A stretch of 64,000 nt of DNA from Diacronema lutheri (lineage: Eukaryota > Haptophyta > Pavlovophyceae > Pavlovales > Pavlovaceae), in NCBI GenBank assembly GCA_019448385.1, contig JAGTXO010000014.1:248001-312000 (forward strand). The letters are read 5' to 3'. This document shows positions 22,621-31,545 of the stretch, piece by piece; the first letter of the stretch is position 1, and each line of letters starts with the position of its first letter. The notes beneath the pieces are model-generated. The model worked only from the letters and a program-made list of their open reading frames with translations. It had not been told where the DNA came from and made no database searches. The position numbers and the translations under genes are program-made.

Positions 22621-24159
22621 GCGCGCGCTGTTGCGGGCTGCGCAGCAGGGACGACGGGGGAATAGGCGAGCGAGGGTTGGGCGCAGATCAGCGTGGTGGC
22701 GCGGCAAGACGAGCGCGCGCCGGGCGCCTGGCGCGGAGGCGCCCCGCGCGAGGACGCGAGCCGCTTCTCGCACCGGACGGGCGCCCACGCGCAAGCCGGC
22801 TTTCGAGGGCTGGTGGATGGTGGCAGATGCCGAAACGGACACATGGAATGATGCGTCGGCGGCGCGAGCGCGGGACGATCTTGCCCGGGCTATTGTGCGC
22901 ACGCTGCCAGCGCGCGTATGCGTGCGCATGCAGCGGGCGGCGCGCACGTTGCGCGTGACGGGGCGCCGAGCGGCACACCGGCGGGGACGCGCTCGCCGCT
23001 GCCGTGGCATCGTACGCTGCCTGCGTGCTGGCCCGCACGCACGTTGCCGGCGCGAGGGGACGGCGAGTGCGCCTCGGCCGAACAGGCGCGAACGTTACGC
23101 CCGAGCGCGTGGCCGGGCCCCGCCGACTGCACGCAGCGCCGGCCCAGGCGCGCATCCGCCCGACGCGGATTTGGACGACGCATCGACCGGCACGCCGAGC
23201 GTCTGCGCCCGCCTCGCGGCCGGTCGCGCCGGCCCCTCTTCGGCCCGAGGCCGCACGTCCGCCGCGCGCCGCTTCGGCGCGCGGCGCGGCGCTCCCGGAA
23301 CGCGCATGGCACACGCGCGGTGCGCGGGCACGCCCGCAACGCGCCATTCCAGCGCGAGCAGTTCGGCAAGCTTGCAGCGCGCGAGCAGCCGGGCATGTGC
23401 CTCGGACACACAGTTCGCTGTGTGCGCCGGCCGCGACGACACGGCGTAGCGGCGCGAGGCTGGCCGCCGGGGCCACGGGCGTACTGCCGTGGCGCGACGC
23501 CATGGTATGAGCATTAAATTCATCGGGGGGTGGGGTGGGGGGGGGGGGGGGGGGGGGGCGCGTTGTGCGCACTTGGCGCGCGAGTAGTGCGAGTGGCGGG
23601 CGAGCCTCGTCGCCCACGGAGCCCGCCCCCGGCTCGGCGGCGCGCCGCCTGCTCGCCGGGTCGCGCACCGCCGTCGCCGCCGCTGCGCACTTGCCCAGCT
23701 TGCCGGCAGGCGGCAGGCGGCGGCGACGGCGGCGGCTGCGGCTGCGGCTGCGGCGCGAGCGCGACGCCGGGCGGCGGCAGCGCCGACGGCACGCGCGCAG
23801 CGGCGACCCACGCGGCGGCGGGCAGCGCGCCAGCGTGAGGCCCCTGCGCGCCGGCCGCATTGGCGCCGCCCTGCGCGCCCTAGAAGGGCGCGCAGGTACG
23901 CGGGCCGGTCGCGCGGCGCGCGGTGCTGGCGAGCACCCGACGGCTGCGCGTCGGCGCGAGCGGCGCGGCGGGCGTCGCGCTGGCGGGTGCTGGCCAGCAC
24001 CGCGCGCCGGCGGCGCGCCCGCCGCCAGCGCGCCGCCCGCCACCGGCGCCGCGCGCGCCGTCCGCGCCCGCCGCCACCGCGCGCCGCCGCCGCGCATTCG
24101 CGCGCGGCGGCGACGGCGGCCGCGGCGAGCGCCGCCGCCGCCGCCGCCGCCTCGCCACC
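22621..24159. other. Low-complexity interval between the USP gene and the helicase relic
   Basis: Arg/Ala-rich open frames on both strands and no recognisable domain. It includes a poly-G tract (23537-23558) with a short ATTAAATT patch just before it (23515-23521), and Ala-coding GC triplets (24130-24165) that trail the helicase reading frame. Confidence 0.4.
23537..23558. repeat. Poly-G homopolymer (about 22 bases)
   Basis: A G run preceded by short interrupted G blocks (from 23525). One of the cluster of G/C homopolymers in the accessory region. Confidence 0.9.
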
Positions 24160-26533
24160 GCTGACCGCGCGGAGCACCTCTTTGAAGACGACGCTGCGCG
24201 TCACGAGGTCCGGGCCGAGCGCAAAGCGGACGCGCGACGTGTGCCCGACGCGCGAAGCGGCCACGTAGAGCTGGCCGTGCGTGAAGCACGGCTCGGCGAG
24301 CCACACGCCCGCGCACCCGAGCGCTTGCCCCTGCGCCTCGTTACGCCGGCCGCACCGGGGAAATGGCGGCGCATCCGCACAAGCGCGAACGTGCCGTCGT
24401 CGGGCGAGTGGTGGTCGACACGCGCGATGAGCACGGTGCTGTCGCGCCCGGCGGCCGCGCCGGGGCGTGCGCACTCGAGCAGCCGGCCGCCGGCGCGCAC
24501 GCCGCGCACGATCAGCCGCGTGCCGCTGCACAGCCCCTCGCCGGGCGAGAGGTTGCGCAGCAGCATCACCACCATCCCGGGCTTCAGGTCGAGGACGCGG
24601 TGCGGCATCTGCGCGTGCTCGAGCGAGTCGAGGAATTCGACCGACGCCAGCGCAATCTGCTTGCCCGCCCCGTCGTCGCGCCAGCTCGTCCGCCGACTCG
24701 CACCTCGCCGCCGCGCCCGGGAAGCGGCCGATCACCAGCCAGTTGATCCGCGCCACGTCCGTCTGCTTGGCGCAGAGCACCGCGCGGTCGCACAGCGAGC
24801 CGTCGTCGGTCCAACACGCCGCGCCGTGGACAAAGTCGTCACGAGCTCCGTCGGGTAGGTCGAGCCCACGCGGATGGGGACGCCGCCGACGGCCTCGGGC
24901 AGCTGCACGGGATCGAGCGGGAATGCGCCGGGCATGGCCCCGGCAGCCGGCACCGCCGCGGGAAAGGCGCCGTCGCCGGGGCTGCGCAGCAGCTTCGCCC
25001 ACTCGCCCGCGCCGAGCGCGTCGCCCGTGTCGCGCGCCGCGCTCGAGGCGCGAAAGTTCTCGACCAAGGCGTGCTGCCGATCGTGCTGCCACGGCGCCGA
25101 GTACTTGAGGCAGGAGCGCACGATCTGCGCGCGCGAGCCGCGCCGCACCACCGGCAAGCACTGGCGAAAGTCGCCGGCGAGCAGCAACGTCTCGCCGCCG
25201 AAGCGCTCGTCGACGCCCGTCACGTCGCGCAAACACCGATCAGGTGAGTCGAGGTGGCACCGCGTCTGCATCGGCGCCTCGTCCCACACGACCAGCCGCC
25301 GCGGCGGCCAGGGAGCGCCCGCGCTCGGAGCGCGGCACGCCATTGAACGGCTTGCCCGTCTGAGTCGGCACCGCCGGGCACCTTGAAGGTCGAGTGGAAG
25401 GTGCGGCCGTCGGGCAGCAGCGTGGCGGCGACGCCCGAGGACGCGCCCACGACGACCGCGTGCCCATCCGCGCGCACGGCGGCGATGATGGCGCGCTCGA
25501 CGAACGTCTTGCCCGTGCCACCCGGCGCGTCGCAAAGATGCAGCCGGTCGCCCACGCCGCGCAGCGCCGATTCGACGACCGCGCCGTGGAGCGCGCGCTG
25601 CTGGCCGCCCTCGGCCATCGCTGCGCGCGCCGCCGCCGCGCTCGCAGCCCGCTCGGCGCGATCGTAGCCCTGCGCGCGCGCGAGCTCGCGCCCGCCCGGC
25701 CCGGCCGGCGCGCGCGCCGTGCGCAGACCGGCCACCGCCGCGAGCGCCGCCGCGCGCTCGCGCTCGTCGGGCACGTACAGCCCCGTGGAGTCGAACGTGC
25801 CGGCCCAGGCGGGCACGCCGTACGAAGCGAAGGCGTCCGAGCCGGGCTGCGGCCGCTGCTCGGCGCGCTTCAGGAGCATGACCCCGCACACGTTCCACTT
25901 GGTGCCAAACATCGAGCCCGTGAGCCCCGTGTAGACGCAGTCGAGCTGCGTGGCGATGGCGCAGACGTCCTCGTGCCGGATCTCGTCGACCGGTTCGCGC
26001 CGCGCGTCGACGAGCGGCACGACGCGCTCGGAGCCCGCCCACGTGAACGTGCGCGTCGACATGTTCAGCCGCGTGTGCGCGAGCGTGTCGTCCTCGTACT
26101 TGGGCTTGACGGTGGGCGGGAGCTTGCCGCGCACCTCCTCCTTCGAGAGGCCGCGCGTGTTGAGCAGCTCCTTCTGGCGCGCGTGCGCCGTCTCGACGCG
26201 CTGATCGTCGATGGCGCGCAGGGCGCCAAAGTAGGCGTCCATCTGCGCGAGCGGCGCGCCTTCAATCGGCAGCTCCTTGTCGGGCACGCCGGCCGTGTAC
26301 GCCGCCTTGTCGACGTCCGTCGGCCCGTACATGGTGCCAAAGTTGCCGTCGCCCGTGAGCTCGGGCCAGTCGACGACGCAGGGCGGCGTGACGAAGGCGA
26401 GCGCGCGGCGCGACGGCCCGTAGCTCAGCTTGTCGACCGTGCGCGCCTTCTCGTTCGGCTTGACCGGCCGCGTGCTCACGATCTCGCAGTTGACGAGCGC
26501 CGCGTCGAAGGCGCGCAGGTCGATGGCGGCCAT
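24160..26533 (-). pseudogene. Frameshifted fusion of an ssDNA-binding-like domain and a Pif1-type helicase
   Basis: The ATG at 26533 opens a frame of about 390 codons. The first 250 residues resemble an OB-fold, single-strand-binding-like protein seen in large DNA viruses. The supporting pattern is FVTPPCVVDWPELT, later GLTGSMFGTKWNVCGVML. The frame then runs directly into Pif1 motif I (DAPGGTGKTF). The remaining helicase motifs are all present but in changing frames: VVWDEAPMQ, LLAGDFRQCLP, a C-terminal NLSPGEGLCSGTRLIV and QGQALGCAGVW...FTHGQLYVAASRV. I count about five frame changes (near 25370, 25310, 24840, 24700 and 24360), none explained by a plausible intron. Either the gene is dead or the assembly has base-calling errors in GC-rich DNA. 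Pif1-like helicases of this shape are typical of Helitrons and of large DNA viruses. Confidence 0.65.
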
Positions 26534-26724
26534 GGTCGTTTTGCGCGGGAGATCACGCTGCAGGCGGCTCCACAGTGGGTTCGAGAAAAAAAAAAAGCTG
26601 GGCCAACGGTCAGTCGAGCGCCACAAGCAACCCTCGGGAGCCGGTGGCCCAACCCAACCCAACGATCTTCGTCGCCACCCTTCGCGCGTTTTCCGTTCCC
26701 GCCCAAGCAGACAAGGAGACCACA

Positions 26725-27009
26725 ATGTCGGTGCTGCTCGGCGCGATGATGGGCCTCAGCGGCTCGGTGGCGATCGTGCTCTACGTGCGCGCGCGACGTC
26801 GCGAGGTGCAGCACGGGCGCGTGGCGACGCCGCGCATCATCCAGCGCCAGCTCGAGCTGCAGCTGCCGTGGGGCCGGCCGGACGAGGCATCCGTCGCCTC
26901 GCGTGCCGAAACGCCAAGCGTCGAGGCCGCGTCGCGCTCGGTGCGCGACGCGGCGCCCGAGCCGGACCCGGACGAGGGCTACGTGCGCGTGGCGAGCGCG
27001 GCGTTCTGA
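26725..27009 (+). CDS. Small single-pass membrane protein, unknown function
   Basis: An ATG at 26725 gives 94 residues ending in TGA. Residues 2-22 form a hydrophobic helix (LLGAMMGLSGSVAIVLYV) followed immediately by a basic stop-transfer cluster (RARRREVQHGR). The rest is a soluble, acidic, Ser/Ala/Glu-rich tail ending ...DEGYVRVASAAF. Composition is protein-like, unlike the shadow frames around it. The start context CACAATG is preceded by an AT-richer leader. It lies 190 bases from the divergent helicase relic. I do not recognise a family. Confidence 0.5.
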   Translation: MSVLLGAMMGLSGSVAIVLYVRARRREVQHGRVATPRIIQRQLELQLPWGRPDEASVASRAETPSVEAASRSVRDAAPEPDPDEGYVRVASAAF

Positions 27010-27090
27010 GGCGCGCACGACGTCGCCCAGCCAGAGCAGCCCGGGGCGGGGCGAGTCCGGCTGCGCGGAGGTCCGGCTCGAGCGGGCGGG

Positions 27091-28090
27091 CGCCATGCTC
27101 TGAGGCGCCGCCGCTTTTCAAAAGGGTGTAGGGTGTAGGGTGTAGGATGCAAAACAAGCCCTCCCCACATTTGGGCCCGACGTCATTCCTTCTTCGAAGC
27201 CGTGACGTTACTCACAGACGAGTACTTTTACTTAGTGTAGGATGTATCTATTCTCTAGGTATTTGCATAGTGTAGGGTGTAGGATAAGTACGGTTATGAA
27301 AGTCCCATAGGGGGAGAAGGAATGACGCTGTGACGAAAGAAGGAATGACGTCGGGCCCAAATGTGGGGAGGGCTTGTTTTGCATCCTACACCCTACACCC
27401 TACACCCTTTTAGAAAGCGGCGGCGCCTCGGAGCATGGCGGCTCAGAGCATGGCGGCTCGACAGCATGGCGCCTCGACAGCATGGCGTCGTCCAGCGTCA
27501 CGCCGCGTCGTGGTCCTGCCGCTCCTCCGTGGCGCACGGATGGCGCTCCTCCGTGACGCAGCCGAACGACGTCGCGGCGTCACGGCCCGGGCGCAGTCGC
27601 CATCCTGGACGCCACGCTGGACGACGCCATGCTGTCGAGGCGCCATGCTGTCGAGCCGCCATGCTCCGAGGCGCCGCCGCTTTCTAAAAGGGTGTAGGGT
27701 GTAGGGTGTAGGATGCAAAACAAGCCCTCCCCACATTTGGGCCCGACGTCATTCCTTCTTTCGTCACAGCGTCATTCCTTCCCCCCCCATGGGACTTTCA
27801 TAACCGTATTTATCCTACACCCTACACTATGCAAATACCTAGAGAATAGATACTAACGACGCTTACAGGCCGCACGGGGCCGAGGCTGGACAAACGGAGC
27901 GAGCGAAAGGGCGCACGCAACATCAGGCCGAAATCAGGGCGTCGACCCTGTGCACGCCGGCAGCGAGAATAGATACATCCTACACTAAGTAAAAGTACTC
28001 GTATGTGAGTAACGTCACGGCTTCGAAGAAGGAATGACGTCGGGCCCAAATGTAGGGAGGGCTTGTTTTGCATCCTACACCCTACACCCT
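27091..28090. repeat. Nested palindrome built from GTGTAGG-repeat inverted units
   Basis: The left unit (about 27103-27428) and right unit (about 27664-28090) are reverse complements of each other about a centre near 27550. Each is itself an imperfect palindrome. The shared ends read CGCCGCTTTT(C)AAAAGGGTGTAGG and run through the block GGGCCCGACGTCATTCCTTC. The central 27421-27685 segment is a third inverted repeat (GGAGCATGGCGGCTC and GACAGCATGGCG, mirrored). The right unit is longer because of an inserted 111-base segment. No coding potential. This looks like a duplicated foldback/MITE-type element, with the 3' terminus continuing at 29506 after the hAT insertion. Confidence 0.8.
27854..27964. 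mobile_element. 111-base insertion with 12-base target duplication
   Basis: The sequence gagaatagatac occurs at 27842-27853 and again at 27965-27976. The mirror copy of this unit (near 27250) has the site once and nothing between. The insert starts TAACGACGCTTACAGG and is GC-rich with no obvious terminal inverted repeat. It is therefore a clean insertion event that post-dates the palindrome. The element type is unknown: a target duplication of this length suggests target-primed or Mutator-like integration, but neither is shown. Confidence 0.75.
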
Positions 28091-29497
28091 CAGTGTTCGG
28101 CGTTTGGCGCCGCAGGCGAAGAAAATTTTTGGCCCAACTGTTTGGAATGACGACCGTTTGACCAAACAGTTGGCCAAACAGTTTGGTCAGCATGCCACCC
28201 AAACAAACAGTTTGACAAACAGTTTGGCCAGTTGGCCAAAGTGTTGGCCCAACAGTGCACGTGCCCGGACTGTGCCGGACCTTGTCCGGAAACGCTGCCG
28301 CACTAGTCAAAAGTCACTCTAAGTCAATATCAGTCAGTCACCCTCACTGTGTCCTCACACTCAGAGTCGTCACTAGCGGCCGCTGGCTCGCTGACATTGA
28401 ATCTCTGCCCTGAGAGGTCGGGGTGCGCTCCGCGCATGTGCTCCATGAAGCCAAAGTTGATGCGCAGGAGGCAGAGCATCTCGAGCTCCTCCTCGCCAAG
28501 GGGGAGTTGCCGGATGACAAGGAGGGTGTCGCCAAGGAGCTGCTGCTCGGCTTTGGAGAGCGTCATCATCCCGTCGAGGAACGTCTGCTTGGCCTTGCCC
28601 GCCGCCGCCGTTGCCGTCGCAGCTTGGCCGGCCACCAATGCCATCGACGCGACGCGCGACGAGCGCGCGACCGCGGAGCGATACAACGATTGCTCGGCCA
28701 CAGTCGAGGCGGGGTGCTTCGCCTCCATGTGCCTGACCGCCGGCGTCGTGACCAACGCGCCGTCAGTCCCGGACGTCCTTGTTCTTGACACCGCGGTTCA
28801 TCTGGATGGCGTGGTTGCAGCGCCGGCCCGCGTCCAAGGCAAAGCAGCAGACGTGCGCCGGCATGTACGCGGAGTCCAAAAACTTCCCCATGCCATTTGC
28901 CATTGCGTGGAGGCGGGCGACGCCCTCGGCTATGAGCGGCCGAAAGATTTGCCACACGCTCGACAACGATCCTCGCTTACCCGTGACGACGGGGGGCGCC
29001 GTCGTACAGCAGGCTGGGAACGGAGCATGCCGGTCCGCGGCGGTCACAGCAGCCAAGCCAAGAGCTAGCATCGACGTCGGCGTCGTAGTCGCCAGGCTCA
29101 GCGTCGACGTCGCCATAGATGTCGGTCTCGGCGGCGCCCCCGCCGGCGAACCATGTCGACGGCATCATGCATTTCCGACTAGTCTTCCCCAGCTCTGTGC
29201 CCCCCGGACTCTCCCCGGGGGCTGCAGTCCGGTTGTTTGCCAAACAGTTGGGCCAACCGAGGCTCAACCAAACAGTTTGGCAAACTGTTTGGCGGGAGGG
29301 TCTGTCGAGCTCCGTCAAACAAACGTTTGGCAAACGGGCTGTTTGGCAAACGCGTTTGCCAAACTGTTTGGTGTTTGGCCAACACTTAGCCAAACGCCGA
29401 ACACTGAAACAAACGTTTGGCAAACGGGCTGTTTGGCAAACGCGTTTGCCAAACTGTTTGGTGTTTGGCCAACACTTAAGCCAAACGCCGAACACTG
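28091..29497. mobile_element. hAT-like DNA transposon, non-autonomous or decayed
   Basis: The left end cagtgttcggcgtttggc (28091-28108) is the exact inverse of the right end at 29480-29497. The element is flanked by the 8-base direct repeat tacaccct (28083-28090 and 29498-29505). CAGTG-type termini with an 8-base duplication are diagnostic of the hAT superfamily. Subterminal regions are packed with tttggcaaac/gtttgccaaa motifs, likely transposase-binding sites. The last about 92 bases of the right end are tandemly duplicated (a first copy ends at 29406), so two potential right termini exist. The interior encodes a BED zinc-finger relic on the minus strand, but no DDE catalytic or dimerisation domain is visible. 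Confidence 0.8.
28330..29116 (-). pseudogene. BED zinc-finger protein relic of the hAT-like element
   Basis: Two overlapping minus-strand frames, 29116-28763 and 28791-28330. The first contains SSVWQIFRPL, then HVCCFALDAGRRCNHAI, giving the aromatic start and the two cysteines of a BED finger. The second carries TTPAVRHMEAKHP, the closing H...H of the same finger. A one-base frame change near 28770-28790 splits them. After the finger come about 120 residues ending in an acidic tail, with no transposase core. BED fingers are the DNA-binding domains of hAT transposases. It could be a decayed transposase or an exon of a spliced short protein. Confidence 0.55.
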
Positions 29498-29652
29498 TAC
29501 ACCCTACACCCTTTTGAAAAGCGGCGCCGAAGGTGGGAGGAAGCCACCCGTATGCGCGCGTTTAACGTGCGCGGACGGCCGTTGGCTTCGCGCCCTTTCG
29601 CCCACGGTTTGCGCGCCAACGGACCAGTCCTCCGCAGGCGCCGCGCATCGTC

Positions 29653-29856
29653 TCAGAGGCGGTCGGTGTGGTACGCCGCGCGCATCGTCAGCGCCGCGGC
29701 GTCGAGCTCGGCGGGCGAGGGCGCGTACGTGACGCCGCTCAGCACCTCGTCCGCGCCCGCCCTCGTCGCGCTCGCCGCCTCCGCAGTGCGCGCAGGCGGC
29801 TTCGTGACGGCACGCGAGGCCACGCCGCGCGCTGCAGGTGCCTTCGCGCGCTGCAT
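29653..29856 (-). CDS. Small hypothetical protein
   Basis: A 67-codon frame from the ATG at 29856 to a stop at 29653. Its composition looks protein-like (VTYAPSPAELDAAALTMRAAY near the C-terminus) against a background of Arg-rich shadow frames. It is divergent from the frame starting at 29943. No family recognised, and it may be the last exon of something larger. Confidence 0.3.
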   Translation of the reverse strand: MQRAKAPAARGVASRAVTKPPARTAEAASATRAGADEVLSGVTYAPSPAELDAAALTMRAAYHTDRL

Positions 29857-29942
29857 CGTCTGTCTGCCGGTCCGACGCGCTCTGCTCTGAACGAACGGAC
29901 GGCTCGCCCGACGAGATCTCGTCGCGTGCTCGCTCGCACAAC

Positions 29943-30775
29943 ATGCACCCCCAGAACGTCTCCGAGCTGCTGCCCGACGAGATCTTCGGCGACGACCTGC
30001 TCGTCGCCCGGCACTACCGCGTGCGCATCCTTCAGCGCGTCGCCCGCCGCCGCGATGCGGCCGAGGCCAACTTTTGGCTCGACGGCGGGCCCGCCGACTC
30101 GGTCGTCGGCGCGTGCATGTGCGGCCGAATCTACGCGCTCAAGTGCATGGGCCGGCTCGTCCGCGGCGCCCGGATCCTCGCGCTGCTGCGCACAAACGTC
30201 GCGCTCGCCACGTGCCGCGCGCACCTCATGGGCCACATGCTCCAGCGCGTCGTCGGCGACAGCGGCGTCGCGCGGCTGCTGCAGCTGGTTGCAGCTCGTT
30301 CGCGAGGATCACGACACGCTCAACGCCGAGCACCAGGCCTTGGAAGCACAGCATGACACCGGCCAAATCATGCGACGGCATGTGCGCGCGCGCCGACGCG
30401 CTCTCCAAGGACCTCGCACGGGCGCACGAGCACGCTCACAAGCTCGATGGCTATCTGGTGTAATGCAGCGAGCGCCTCTGTGGGAGTGGCTCTTTCAACG
30501 GAGCGCTCAAGAGCCTGATCACGCGGTGCAGCATGAGATCTGCTGGCTCCACGCCGAGATGTCGTCGCTCGTTGCGAGTTCGCCCGAGGTGTACGCGAAC
30601 GACAGCGAGGCCACCGACTTCAAGGACCACGGCGTGTGCGTCGAGTTCGATGTCTTCAACCGCGACGGGGTCGAGGGCGCGCCCGTGCCCGCGACCGCGC
30701 CCACGAAGGCAGAGCCGGGCATCGAGTCCGAGTGCATCGCGCCCGCACAGGCAGAGCCGGGCAGCGAGTCCGAAG

Positions 30776-30808
<33 letters not shown>

Positions 30809-31100
30809 GGCAGAGCCGCGCACCGAGCCCAAGTGAGCCAACGTGCCGCCGAACTCGCCCAAGCTCTCGTCGGTCGACAGTCAGGCCACCGAGTACAAGA
30901 CCTCCTACGCGAACTCACGTGCTCGCCACCTGCAACGCCTCGAGTTCACGCACGCGTTCGAGTCTGTGCAAGCCGAGGTCGCTTAGTCAAAGCGCGCCAA
31001 GGTTCCGGCCACCGGCGCATCGAGGCGCTGGCTGCGCAACACGGCCGTGCGCAACACCCGCAGCTCGGCCAACGGCAAGTAGCGCGCCGGCGCAGCGCAC
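29943..31100 (+). pseudogene. Frameshifted hypothetical gene with coiled-coil-like segment
   Basis: The ATG at 29943 opens a protein-like frame (residues include LPDEIFGDDLLVARHYRV and RIYALKCMGRLVRGARIL) that ends abnormally near 30290. There the sequence gcagctggtt/gcagctcgtt looks like a 10-base tandem duplication. Removing it restores a helical, coiled-coil-like continuation (REDHDTLNAEHQALEAQHD). A second frame change near 30370 leads to ADALSKDLARAHEHAHKLDG. A third segment from 30463 (MQRAPLWEWLFQRS...) runs into an Arg-Pro repeat. A protein-like stretch in yet another frame (TEYKTSYANSRARHLQRLEF, near 30900) follows. I read it as one decayed gene. Function unknown. Confidence 0.35.
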
Positions 31101-31116
31101 GGTATGCCGCGGCTAG

Positions 31117-31545
31117 CTCAGTCGCGAAGAGTGTCCGACTGGCCGCGCCCTCCACGGGGTGCACGCGCACTCGGCGCGGTCCGGTCAGTCAGAGGGCCTC
31201 AGCTTGCGCGATGCCAGTTGCGATCCCCCCCGGAATTCGCCATTCTATTCGACTGGGCGTCAATCACCCAAGCCCTTCCGGTCGCCCGCATTCCAAGGTC
31301 GGACCCTCCGTCGGCCCGGCTCGGGCCCTCCGTCCGCCGCGCCCGCTCGACCCCGAATTCTACTCAAAATCGGCCGCTCAGGAGGGGGGTCTCGGTCCTA
31401 GGCTCGTCCTAAGCCTCGCCCCGACCCCTCGAGCGCTCATTGGCTGGCTTTCAACCCTTGATTGTACGACCCGGGTCGTACTCTCAGCCTTACACTGGCC
31501 GGACCAGCCCGGACCGCGCCCTGTATAGGCCGCGGGAGCGCGTGC
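31117..31545. other. Intergenic, nothing recognised
   Basis: Lower GC than its surroundings, with ordinary mixed sequence. No open frame with protein character, no terminal repeats. It must contain the 3' untranslated region of the following minus-strand gene. Confidence 0.4.

Noticed and set aside
25220-26725. Start of the helicase fusion at 26725 instead of 26533
   Set aside because: The extra 64 codons are low-quality sequence translated from an A-run and the leader of the divergent small membrane gene. The ATG at 26533 starts protein-like sequence.
27103-27428. GTGTAGG repeats considered as an interstitial or true telomere
   Set aside because: Only three or four copies occur at each end of an inverted-repeat unit, with normal sequence on both sides. 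The unit structure explains them better.
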